The position numbers and the translations under genes were made by a program. Of a DNA stretch of 64,000 bases, positions 1 to 13,089 are shown piece after piece. Position 1 is the first letter of the stretch. Each line of letters opens with the position of its first letter. The notes below the pieces were generated by a model. It was not told the DNA's origin, did not search any database, and saw nothing but the letters and a program-made list of their open reading frames with translations. This DNA is from Streblospio benedicti (Eukaryota; Annelida; Polychaeta; Spionida; Spionidae), in assembly GCA_019095985.1 (NCBI GenBank), contig CM032660.1, positions 32,367,149-32,431,148 on the forward strand, written 5' to 3'.

Positions 1-2286
1 TAATGACCTTTTTGATGTACTCCAACAGGTACATGTACATAAAGCAAACTACACATCATACAAATCGTGTGCTAAAGTTTGTATACACACAGTATTATTT
101 TACCAATATATATTCTTAGATATGTAAAATTGTCACTGACGGTATTTTCACAGAAGCCAAATTATTGACTGAAATATTAATTGATACGCAATTGTCATTT
201 TCACTTTCGCCTGTGATTGAGAAAAAAAAAGAAAGACCATGCATAACTTGTGTATTTGTCACATACACATGTACTGTACGTTATAAGCCCGTATATTAAA
301 ACATATATTCTATTAAAGAAAAATCAAACTATGGGCTTTAGAAGAGAAATTAATATTTGTGATCATGTTGTGATGTCGTGATATACATGTATGCATAGCT
401 CTTTCGCATTTCCTTACATGAGATAGTGGCTTTTCTGACACAAGACACAAGAATATGTCAGCTAGAAACGAGGAACACAACAACTGTGCCCACAAAAAGC
501 CATGTTCTATAATATATTTTATTGTACCAAAGAATGGCAATCACCTGGTATACGTGTCTTTGGATGGCTTGCCTGGTGGCAGCTGCCGGTCGTTCATTAA
601 TGCCAAGGGGGAAAGCTCGGTTGGTGATAGGATTTCTACGCATCTTCCATTAAAGTTCTTCTATTTCATGTTGAAAACATAACCACAAAACCCTCATATT
701 TAATTAACGTGTAACTTGAGGAAATCACCGAGTGCACACACCAACCAACTCACCTCTTATCGTATAAACAGACTCTTATGAGCACATGCTCCCAAGGGAG
801 CGATTGTCAAAAATATAATGTAGGTCACAATGCGTTATATGGTTGGTGGATCCGAGCAAACGGCTCCTGGTGAATCCGGTGACAGGGTAGACTGTAGTAC
901 ATATAAATGAAGGAGGAAGATTCTTTGCAATTAGTTGATAATAATATATTACTCCCTTCTCTGTTGGTTACACTAATTATGGATATTTGCAGACTGAATA
1001 TGTAAGTCACTTGTGCTGTGCGTTTATGTTCACTTGGTTTCGTTTGTATTTGTTTTGGTATCTAATAATATGCTCATTTTCTCCATTGATCTCAGAGTTT
1101 CACATGTGAATGGAAAAGAACTCATATGTTAAGTGTGTGTCATAAGTTGAAATAAGATAAGATAACTTTCTTTCAGAAAATTACATTCCATATTTAAGCA
1201 AAGAAAGAAGAAAAGTAAATACATGCATATAACATACAAATATCAGTTTCAACTACTCATATTGGAAATGATTTCTTAAAATTGTTGAAAATCGTAACAT
1301 AAACACTATTCGCATTTACTAGACTATTTGTTAAGAAAAATGCAGTGTAGCTTAAGTAAGCTCGAAGTTTGCATTTTTTAAAATAAAATTTCGTATTGCT
1401 ATATAGCATTGATGGTGTCTTAGACACCGACAAATAGACCTAATGGGCAATGCATTTAATATGTTCCCGTATTAACAATTTGCATGAAAAAAAAAACTTC
1501 CACTCTTCAAGCCCTTTCTATTATTGACAATTCCATTACCCTATGCCAAAGCATAAGACATGTGAGATGCCTGGGTGTGATTATAATTTAAGATGGTCGC
1601 ATTTTGCAGCAGCGAGACAATTTTTGGAGAGCGTAAATTATAACCGGTCACAATTTACATTGGTGATATTTATGAAGGTGTGTTTCAACCATTTATGAAC
1701 ATATAGCAATATCAGATGCATCACATAGCAACGTTCCTCACAAAGTTTGACCATACATTACATATATATTAGTTAGTATATTTGACTCAGGCCATTATTC
1801 TGAAAAGTCTTCCACATTGGTAAGAATTTCTCAATAGTGAAACAAGTATAGTAAAAGATAAATACATTTGAGGTGAAATTGACAAGTTTTTCAGCTCTAT
1901 CATAATGAAAACCACCCAAATGCAGTGCTAGCGTCTTATGAGGACGCTGTTATGACTATGATGAGAGGCTTGTACTCTGTATAAGAACCCAGAAAGACAT
2001 AAAGCTAGGCATCCAATATTCCAGCCTGTCTTTATTTCAGAAAGCCATGATTGATTTAGTGAAACAAACGATTCAATGTAAATAATATAACAACGATGTG
2101 TCACTTTTCACATGTAGAAAAGGTCTACCGGTTATGTTCTATACACTGCATTCTTTTCAATCCTATATTGAGTCTGCACGAGTGAGACGCAATTGTGCCA
2201 TGGTCAGGTTTTATTATATCGCTATTGAAGTCTATCAAAAGGTACTGAGAATAAGATAGATGAATTATACGCAGATAACGACGATG
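1..2286. other. Gene-free AT-rich DNA
   Basis: I see no exon with splice sites and coding bias, no tRNA and no clear repeat. Reading frames are short and broken by stops. Confidence 0.6.
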
Positions 2287-2617
2287 GTGTGCTTCTGTGG
2301 AAGAGTAGATAGGGAGTTGGGCTCGTGATCAGAAGGTCATGGGTTCCAGTCCCAGTCTGGTCTGGTTTTGGGTGTTGAGCAAACTCATACCTAGATAGTT
2401 GCAGCGCCTTGGCACCTACACGTTGATTAGGTACAGGTCATTAGGTTGAAAGAGTGAATGAGTGATTGTGTGAGTGATTAGCATTGTGCGCTGAATGTGC
2501 TGCCGATGAAATGATCAATTGATGATCAAAATGTGTGCCAATGACCTGGTGTAAAATGTAAATTCTTCAGAGCAATACTTGGATCATGACCATAAACCAC
2601 AACATTCACATTCACAT
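2287..2617 (+). repeat. tRNA-derived SINE, family A copy 1
   Basis: A tRNA-like head (GTGTGCTTCTGTGG... with a box-B-like GGTTCCAGTCC), a body with TTGAGCAAACT, a TACACGTTGATTAGGTACAG block and GATTAGCATTGTGCGCTG, and a tail of ACATTC units. It is co-linear with the copies at 18387, 19661 and 29768. Diverged, so probably inactive. Confidence 0.75.
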
Positions 2618-3447
2618 CATAGTCCATGCACGCTTGCCGCTTCTTAGCAGCAACCATTGTATATGTATGGCATATGTGCACATACTAGTTAAGTGGATAG
2701 GGTTGGATGTATGGTCAGAAGTTGGTTAGTTCAGGTCCAAGTTGGTATTAGTTATCACGATTAGTGTTGACCAACCACTATCATATTGGGTTTCTCAAAA
2801 TCGACAATATATCCGTGACCATTTGAGACACACTCATTGACTGGGTATCTGTTATCAAAACACTTTACCACTTATCTCTAATTCTGAGACTTTGCCATTA
2901 GAAATGTGCCTTCCATAGATCCCCTTATGGTTCACGGATTAACATTGCGTAAACGATGTAGCGCTGTTTGAGCATTAACACTAGATCTAATTATCATTAT
3001 ATTCCTTCATGGTTGGTCCCATAAAACTGAAATAAGAACTTATTTTGGATACAATGGTCCTGTCGTGTGCATTCGTATTCGAAGGACAACACTATAAGGA
3101 TAGAATATTATGGGTAAAGCCATGAACATGCAATAAATATCATATTTGGCGACCATGTAACTGTAATACTGGATTGTTATGATATTTTAGGAACCAGGCT
3201 GTGGAGATTCTGTTCTGTATTCATAATATGCACATTGACTTAAAATGCGGTGGAATTCATTTTGAAAATAAAACTAATTTAATTGCATCGATTACAAATA
3301 AAATCCGTACTGGAAATGGTCCAAACACAATGATGTAGATGGCATTATCATTCTCTGTATTTAATTGTTATAGTCAATTTGTGTACGTAGTGTGGATTGT
3401 GCAAGCAAATAAACAAACCACAAGGAATGTTAAACACTTCAACTAAA

Positions 3448-3985
3448 GGGGTCATCTCACGAGAGGATTTTGCCACACTAAGCCACTAAGCTGCGACTTC
3501 AGAGTGTGATTTGGTCGTCTCACATCGTGCATAGTTAACGTATAGTTGCGATTAATCGCAAGTTAGTCATCTGTAGTCGGATAGATAGGCGAAATGATCT
3601 GCTACATGAACAGATAGTACCTCGGTTTATGAACAGGTTCAAAAACCGTGGTACATGTTCAAAAACCATGGTGCCTCTACTAGTGGCACAACCAGTGAAG
3701 GAAGCTCGCATGTGGCCGCCAATAGAATGGACTTGTTGAGGCATCATCGTAGCTAAAATGCCCGTGGTTGAGGCCTTATTTTCATGAGTGCAAACTCATT
3801 GTACGCGTCATCGTGTCAGCTGCAGCTTAAATCGTGATCAAACTCGGTAGAAAAGATAGCTGACCACGTTAAAAGTTATTTTTGAAGGTTGCTACTCTGC
3901 GTCCCGTGACCTAAGGCATCGCGACGATGGGGCCTAGCCAAGTTACTCTGTCAGGTTTCAGCTCAATGTTGAGTGAAATGACCCC
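3448..3985. mobile_element. Non-autonomous DNA transposon, GGGGTCA termini (Harbinger-like)
   Basis: Left end GGGGTCATCTCAC and right end GTGAAATGACCCC are inverted repeats, flanked on both sides by TAAA. A TAA/TTA-type target site and a GG start are usual for PIF/Harbinger elements. Interior 540 bases with no transposase frame. Confidence 0.65.
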
Positions 3986-5346
3986 TAAATCTGCTGCAGA
4001 GACGCGTGCCGCAAAAGAACTACACTGAAGCAAAGTGCGATATGTTCTTGTGCCCATTAACTGTCATTACGGCTGTTTCACTTGACAGAATACATCCTCA
4101 TTAACTGTGCTTAATCACATTACACAGAAGTAGAAGAAAGGCTATTTACTGTGAAATAAAGAACACAAAGACTGTAGACAATGTTTCTTCCCGCGTGGGT
4201 TGATAATTTGGTGACATTTCTTTGTGTGTATTGTGTCTTTATGTATATGCCTTTTAATTTGCACAAATATTTTGATATGATGCCCAAGTCCATGACTTAG
4301 TACACGACCTCATAACACAATAGTTTGAGGTTCAAAAACAGGCTAGATATACTGTTATTTTCAACAGTAGTTTAGTTATATAATAATACAAGTCACCGCT
4401 ATATAATATTAATCTAATACATAATAATATAGGGCAAATAATACACCTCAATCCATGGTCTCTCCTCATCTCAAACCATCTCGGAGATGCCCGTAATTTC
4501 TTTCCTGTAGATTGTTATTACTGCATGCAGCAGTGAGGTTTAGAGGGTAACCATGATGCATCGCAATAATAGAATTGAAATATAGGAGTATTCAATAATA
4601 TATAATAAATGTAAATGTAAATCATATTGTCGGGAAATTATAAATAAAAGAAAACCTGCACACAAAACACGTATGGCTATCATGACAATGGAATAAAAAA
4701 AGTTCGTCACTACAATGGCAGCAGCGTTTCGATTAGATTTTATTACCCGTGGAGTGCTACTTTGTAATTGGAAGGTGGGGTTCTGTCATGGAATAACAAA
4801 TGAATAATAAAACACAACAGGATACTGCTTTAAGAACATGTAATTGAAGATAATAGATGTGAGTGTAAATTATTATTCTTGTATAATGCTGGATGGTAGT
4901 TGTACATTGCACAATGATGTCCTTTTATGCAATTACATCCCATTAATGTTCAGAGACATGTGTCAAGCAAAGAGCATTGTAAATGCACATTAATATGCAC
5001 ATGCAAAGTGATGTAGATTTAATTTTACTATCAATGGTTAGCATTGGTTACCAGACCACCCTTTTAAAGATACGCTCTGAATAAACAATATTTTTGTGGT
5101 CCGAAGGTTTCTTGTGGGTTATGCGTTAGAGGGGTCAAGAACTCCCACATCCCTCTTTTGGAACCCTTTTCCTCAAACCCCACATTTTTCAGCCTCTCGA
5201 AATCTCACGTCCCGCATTTTGCCCCCACTCAATTAACCAACTCCCTCTTTTAAATGTTAAAAGTCAATAGCAGGACTTGCACAACTATATACATTTCCAT
5301 TGAGCTTTTCGTATCCCACCTTTGATAGTATACACCTCAAACCAAC

Positions 5347-5524
<178 letters not shown>

Positions 5525-5842
5525 AAGAGCAAAACCTGACCTGAACGATAGGCAGATCCATGATGGGTGCAAGATGACCCGCTCCTGTTTTCCACTCCAA
5601 AACATTTAACTTTAATTGCATCTTTAGAATATTCCTTATAAATGGCGTGGGCTGTTAAACCTCTGAGATTCCTCAATTAAGTGTGCCCTCCCCATTTCCC
5701 AAAACCTGGACCTGCAAGTTCGAAGCAATAAAAGGGACCTATTGTTCTGGCTAATGAGCGTTAACATCATCTAAAGCTCATCTTTTCCCCTCTGTCTTTC
5801 ATCCCCAGGAAGCCACCCTCATTTGCGCCGTTACAACACTTT

Positions 5843-6036
5843 GAGTGGCTGAAATGGAAACATATTGCTTTATTATCGTCATCAACATCACATTATCGCT
5901 AACTTCAAAGTCATGCATTTCGGCAGTATCTATCACATTGAGTAGCTGAAATGGAAACATTTTGCTTTATTATCTTCATCAACTGCACATAATGTCACAA
6001 ACTTCAAAGTCGTGCATCTCAGCAGTATCTATCACA
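5843..6036. repeat. Tandem duplication, two units of about 97 bases
   Basis: Both units start GAGTRGCTGAAATGGAAACA and end CAGTATCTATCACA. They differ at about 15-20 positions, so the duplication is old. Confidence 0.85.
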
Positions 6037-6628
6037 ATAAAAACTATTTTAGCAAGTAGGTAGAGAAAAAGTATTACGTCTGTCTTAAGTAGAAAAGAAA
6101 GGGGATGACTATTCATACATGTTATGTATTTAGTGTATGAATGGATATGAATGGTCTCGTGTTTTAATGTACCGTTTGAAGTGCATAATGGATTAGTGCT
6201 GGGCACTATAGCATCGATATGCTGTTCAGGGTTGTCAGTTGGTCAATGATCGTGGTTGGACATGCTGACTGTTGAGAAAATTCATCTGGCACGCGTGTCT
6301 ATGGTAGCTATACTATTCTTCATAAGCAGCAACAAAATCCCGTGTAAGCCCACCTCACAATTCCCTAGAATACATCAGCATGTCCCCGTGTGCACCTTAA
6401 TTGTCCATCCTGCCTCATTAACAACCATGAACATTGGGCTCCATTACAACGGACGTCCTCTAGACAATTCACTATTCTGATGCACTCCGTGACCAGCTTA
6501 CTCATGTGACACCTTGTGGAGAAGATGTGGCATGTGCAGATCGACAGTGAGTAAAACAGAAGATACTGTGTTACATTCGCGTGTAATGCATACACCGCTT
6601 CACATTCAATGAAGAAAATCCCCGTATA

Positions 6629-6846
6629 CAGAAGAGCCTCCTCTCTATTAGGACCACATTTGGGACCAGGTTGAGGTGGTCTCAATAGAGAGGTGGTCTT
6701 AATTGGAGGTTCTGTTGCGTATAATAAGCTATTATTGAAGTATCGACCAGGTCGTGAAGAGACCGGCATGAATAGAAGGCTTAAAGAGAGACCACCCCGA
6801 TCCCGGGGGCTAGCCTAAAGTGGTTTCAATAGAGAAGTCATGCTGT
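6629..6846. repeat. MITE with CAGWAGAACCTC-type ends, copy in 5' flank
   Basis: CCTCTCTATTAGGACCACATT, GAGGTGGTCTCAATAGAGAGG and GGTGGTCTTAATTGGAGGTT belong to the family at 39999. A second half follows up to GTCATGCTGTA, so this may be two fused units. Confidence 0.55.
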
Positions 6847-6849
6847 ATT

Positions 6850-9800
6850 TTTATTTTTGTTTGTGTGCTTCCCAATGATTGTGCTTTGAAGTTTGAAGTA
6901 CAGATTTTTCCACATCTGGATTAATATTCTAATATGAAAATACTTGATCAGATGCAAAGTTCTAGAGCTGATTCGGCCTGACTTGGAGACGTTCTGTGTC
7001 AGATGAATGACGTCGTGTGCAGTGACGCAGCACATTTCAATAGGCAATTGATAAAAAAGATTAACACTGAAACCTAGGACGAACTCACCACCACCATCTG
7101 AATCCGCGATAGAACCGACCTCTCAACCAAGAAGGGTCGATTGGCGACGTATTATTCAACGGTCCAGTATCACCGTTAAAGGATGCATACATCTTAGATA
7201 GGTCGCTTTGATAGGAGGGTATACGGTGGTTTATTTACTGCAGCCTTGCTCGTGAATACAGGAAAATCTGTACTGCCTGTTACAAGGGCAGTCACGCCTG
7301 CCACGTAGGAAGTTCTCTCCAAAATACTGGCTGGCTCACTGCTTTTGTGCGTGTAAGCCTCTTAACCATGTAGTGCTGGATATGCTTATTATAAGTGAGG
7401 TGATAAATTGGGCGAGATGGATACTGGTGTATGGCCAAGCAGACAATAAGCAAATAATGAACTTCGCATAGTAAAGCTAGCGTCATAGACTATCAGACAG
7501 TCCACATAGTGGTAGTCGGATTAGTCGTGGGATTGCAGTCACCGTAAATTGACACACTGCCTGTCATTCGAAAATGTAGAAGTGTCTTTTTCCAGATAAT
7601 CTTTCATTTCATATAGGACAGCAAAATTTGTGATTGAGCATTCTTAAAAATCAGACTTTGCAGACAGTCCAGTGCTCGTCTGTTTATTTCAAGTAACACG
7701 ATATACGGATAGGGGTATCTTACATACAGCTGCCAATCACCGTATTTACTAGTCTCTTTCACTGTCCCTTAAATTCAAATCGCACCGTCATACATCATTT
7801 TGCACCACTTTTAAAACAATATACGCATACATTTGTACATGCGCATGTACGTGTACATCTCGACTCTGTTACAAGGTTTCAGCGTAACAGTAGCTTTTTA
7901 CTATGACTGAATGCTATCGGTTTTGCACATATTTGTCTTTAGATCGATGTGGTATTATTCTAGTATTAATTACTAATGTAACTTGACATAACACAGGCTC
8001 TTAGTGAGTCCCCAACACCGCATCATTCGCTGATTTATCATTTTAATTGTCTCATGCATCATTAGGAACACACTACGGGTGCCATTATAACCAATACACT
8101 ATTGCCGTTTGAGGTGCTAGGGTCCCACATTACTGAAAATTGAAAGATACGCAGTAATATTCATGCATTTTTTTTTAAATTTGACATGTCACCCTAAAGA
8201 CGTGGTCTTTAGGGATAGTCTCTCATGTAACACCCGACCAAAGGTTTAGGAGTCACATCGTGATGTTCAGTTTATTATCACACATTGGCGAGTAATTTCA
8301 GTGGTCATCATGCCCCAGAAGTGTCTGATAACCCGGACCTTGCACGAACGGACCCAATAAGGAATCATACATGTTCTATATTTTTCTGAATCGGACACGT
8401 CGTAACAACGGCCGATGCAAAGAGCGCACGACGTTCGATTTCTGAAATAATTTTGACTGGTGATGTTGACTGCAGAAATCGGAAATAACATTCTGCACTT
8501 TAGCACCAAGTGACATGGCCAAACCATAATATAAATTTAATGATGATGCCATACCCACATTTCTTCATAGGAATATGCAAATGAGTTCGTTTCTGATTGG
8601 ATGCAGTCACCAGCCTACCTATCTTTGATTTTGTTTGTAAGTGGAGAGGGTTGGGGATTCCACTTAAAACGTATGGGATGAGACAATTTTTAAATTACTG
8701 AGGCCTGTACACTGTGACAAATGAAAGCAGTTTGAAAAGCCAATAGTATATTATAAAAGACGACTGATATGACTGCAATATTCGTGACAGTCTGGTTGGA
8801 CGTAACGTACATTATCCCTATGCATTAAGCGTGGTGTAGTCAAATTGTGTTGGGCTGCAATAAAACAGGCATATTTACACCCGTAAACAATACACAGTGA
8901 TCAATTAATATCGCATGGTTGCATACACAACACTGGTAATGTGTACAACAAAATGAGTCAATCATCTGTTATAAGCAACAAACAACCAATATTTAGACTG
9001 AAAGCCTGGTCAAATGATCAATCAAATAAAACTTGTAACCACACCATATGTTTGATAGTGCATACAATCCCAGTTGACTCATGTATTCCACCCCGTATGT
9101 TTAGTTGGTCATTTTACATAGCAAATATGAAACAATGAAGGAATACACATTTTTGTCTATCTGACTGGGGGTCTCTAAAAAGCCCGAACTTATACTTCTT
9201 GTACTTTCCAACTGGACTGGCATTTAATTTGTGTCAAGTAAGTGATATGTGCATGGTGCCAGAGTTGCGGCGACTAAAACTAAACTAAACTAAATGAGAA
9301 TTTAGCTAAATTGACTCAGACAAATGTTAGGTTTAAACTAGACTAAATAAAATGACTGCATGATTGACTAAAACTGAACTAAATTTTGCGCATGAAGGAC
9401 TTAAGTAATGAATTTTATTTAGCAAAAAGTTTTTAATCGTGGACAATAAGTGACGGTTATGTGTATGATTGTATATTGTAGATTACAGTGTGCGCTGATA
9501 TCTTCGCTTGCGATGTACAGTACATGTACTGTCATGAAGTGCATGGTTTCACAAAGTGTAAAATATGTTTATTTGTATATATTAGTAATATGATATATGC
9601 TATGCTATTTTGATACTGTTTTGATGGTTTGGGGTGGGATTAGGAAGTTTGAAACGAAAGGAAATGGATTGAACGAATAAATTGTGGAAGAATTGAGAGA
9701 AATCATTTTTTCAATTTGTCTATTTAATCATATGTACTGCTATTATTACTCATAGATGTTTCTTGTATATAGTCAAATACACATAGCGTGTTGCACATGC

Positions 9801-11689
9801 TAGGAATTTTTCATATTCCACAGCCAATGTTTAACCACCACTAATTGTTTACAGTGAATAGATTCATGAGCACATGATATACAAACAGATGGAATAAACG
9901 GATAGTTTTTACACAGCAGTCATAAGCCAATTTAGGGAACAAGTAAGAGAAGCAAAGTATAAAATGGATGTAAAAGAAGCACCTGAAATATGTCTGTGTA
10001 CGTGTCGAATCCTCCCCAACAAATGTGAAAGTTCCAAACAAATGAGATACATATATTGTATAGTTATTTAATGTAAATGTATCTTTCACGCGCATGCAGA
10101 CTAAATGTAAAATATAAATCGCGTATTTGGCATCCCCCATGCTAATTCCAAGATACGGCGTAGAAGCCGAGATAATATATAATGTCTCATTTGATGAAAC
10201 CTAGATATTTTGTAAGCTCCTGTTAGCACATTTCCCCGCAGTAACACACTTCAGTGGGCGACAGAATATACAAATTACATACCGTTAAAAATACATACCG
10301 TTAATTAAAAAACATACAGTTAATACAGTTAACTTAGCATTTGTTCTACGAAGTCCGTGCCTGCGAACAGCATCTTGCGGGCATAAATATTACAGGACAC
10401 AAATAATTAAACCAGTCCTTTGTTTCATTTACCGCTATAATGTTGTAAACTTCTCAGAATGTCAGGCTTGTTAACATTTTTCACGCTGAAAGTCACATGG
10501 GACATATCATTTTAGAGCTTGAAGTAATATGAACTATGCAAATGCTAATTGCATGCTATACAACTGTAACAGGACATCAATCTTTCAAGAAGATGGATTA
10601 AGTCTTTGTTACGTAAGAGCCGCAGCGGGCCAGACCCTTATATATCAAGACCAATGGCATTATCATTATGCACTTTGTTCTTTCATGAATAATTGCGTGC
10701 AAAGTGGGCGTATTTCGTTTGTTTAACACAAATTGCAGAGTTATTTCAGAAAAGCTCACGCATGCAATGTAAGAGCCGACAGATAGAATTTGCCTCCTAC
10801 AAAAGGCTGCCAAACAACGAGTAACGAGTCAGACTCTGTGATGTGCCAGTTTACTGTCTGACAGTCACGAATGGATGACGACAGTGACTGGTTAGGTTAA
10901 AAAAAGTAAGTTAGCAACTTGCAAGGCGGTAGCCAGATTTTGTAAAAAAGTACGCACAAATTAAGCATGTGGAAGCGCAATGCGTGTCGCGAAGCACTTC
11001 ATATTACATCCGTATCACTTAATTTTCCTCTTATTAAATTGCTGACAAAATATTCATTTTTATATTTTGCAGATATGATCATAGAATATTAAGAATAGGT
11101 TCAGAGATTTTTTTCAGCTCTCTTTGTTTCTATTTTAATATTTATATTTATTTTGTTACAACAAAATACCAGTACAATTTCATTTCAATAATTAAAACAA
11201 AAGTGATCCCTTGCCAAAACACTGACAAACTTACTTGTTGTCAACACATTTGTAAGCACATTTAATCTTTCTTTTGAGCTAATGAGCTATTACAACAACT
11301 GTAATTGCGCCAATTGTGAGCACAAAATTGGAAGCACCCCAGCAAAACTATAACTTACGGAAAGGCTAGTCAAAACATTTGTAGCTTCAAAGCAACGTTA
11401 ACTTAGGCGTTCACTTCACAGATTAGTTATTAACTGATAAGACAACTTCAACTGTCCCAAGTGTTATCACTGGCATGTTACACAATGGGGGATAATTAAC
11501 CTTAAATCTTTTATATATCTATTTGAAGCAACGCACTATTTTTCTACAATGGACAGTGCACCCCCCCCCCCAAGTTTGAAAAAATTGTATATATTACCAG
11601 AACATAATAGGTCCCAATACAATTACTATGTACTATACGTATACTTATGCTACCTCCCTGAGTAAGTAATTTAGGTATGTCATGTAAGT
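6850..11689. other. Gene-free stretch
   Basis: No exon or RNA gene was recognised. There is an ACTAAA-rich patch at about 9275-9385. Short frames lack splice signals and codon bias. Confidence 0.5.
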
Positions 11690-11800
11690 TTTGTACTTAA
11701 GTAAGTAAGTAAATAAGTAAGTAAGTTAGTAAATGCGTAAGTAAATAAGTGCGTGAGTGAGTGAGCGATTGAGTGAGTAAATGAGTAAGTAAGTTATCAC
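11690..11800. repeat. Interrupted AAGT/GTGA tetranucleotide satellite
   Basis: Runs of AAGT grade into GTGA and back to AAGT across about 110 bases. Confidence 0.85.
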
Positions 11801-12929
11801 TGGAGAAGGTACCTTAGGTGATCTTAACAGGCTTCGAATGCAAACAGAATAAATGCACAAGTTCGAACCATCTCGTTTCTCAAATGTCTATTAATACGTA
11901 CATTTCAGTTCACCATTTTTGGATATGAGCGTTTTCTATAATTGTATTGAGTTAAAATGTGTGTGTTTTGTTTCATAGTAGTCTATATTATAAGCCCATT
12001 AGCGTCAGTGCTCTATTGCCCGATACTCTTCTAACATATAAGCTCGTGTCCAGGCATAACCACTGCACAGAAGATGTTCCCATATCAGGCCACTCAACGA
12101 TTTAATTGGTTTTATGGTCCTGGTAGCCAAGATGACTAACTGCTGATCAGTATGGCAGCCTAGTAAAGCTGCAGATACTACCACTTAGTAATCTTACCTA
12201 ACATTGAATGATTGACGGCAAACATAGGACTGTGTATCCTACCACAAAGTATTTTCTTTTAGTGCAAGTGATCCCCTTCATAAATCAATGGCCATGGTAC
12301 TGAGAAGCACTTAGGAATGAAATCGTGCCCCTGATGTTGACAAGCATGACTGATTGATCAGACCTCGCCCACACACTCACCCCCAGGCGAAGAAGATAAA
12401 ACTCATCTAAAGGTCCTGACTTTACGTAGTGACACAAATACACAAAAACCTGTATTAGATGAGGACACAAGAATGCAAGTTTGAAATGACATGGGAGGGA
12501 GTTCACGGCAGAGGCTGGGTCAGTGAGGGTCAGTGAAGGCCTTTAGATGAGTTAATTAGTACAGCAAAGTAGTATAACCCTGCCCGCAGAGTCCGGTAAT
12601 TTTGTGGAAAACGCTTAGTTAATCCCCGCCTCATCAAGTCAACCAGTTAGTGCATGCGATGGACTTAAGGTGCACTGGGGTGCATGAAAACCGTCGTTTT
12701 TAACATGTGCAAGAGCTCCCATAGTCATACTATGCAATCACATGCAATAGAGTGGGACCGCTAGCGTCTCTATTGACCAATAAAAAGGTTGTGCTTTCCA
12801 GGGCAATGTACTGTAATGAAAGCGAGAAGAATTTTATTGCTCACAAATTCATTAAATTGGTACTTATTTGCAACTTAAACACAGGCCATCTTCATCATTT
12901 ATAGTGCAGGGTAGCCATAACGGTGTTGA

Positions 12930-13083
12930 CCATGGGCCCCAGTATCACGAGAGTGGGTTTACACACTACATTTGAGTCGTCTAATCATAATAGACAGAGC
13001 AATTTATTATGATTAGATTAGTGTTTGTAAAGCAAATGTAGGGTAAATCCTCCCTCTCCCTCTCATGATGATGAGGCCCATGG
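12930..13083. repeat. Palindromic MITE, CATGGG ends, copy 1
   Basis: Ends CATGGGCCCCAGTATCACGAGAG and CTCATGATGATGAGGCCCATG are inverted, and the inner parts (TTTGTAAAG, TAATCATAAT) also pair. It shares its end design with 53004-53194. Confidence 0.6.
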
Positions 13084-13089
13084 CTTTGA

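Noticed and set aside
5843-6036. CRISPR-like repeat
   Set aside because: Only two adjacent diverged units with no spacers, in an animal genome.
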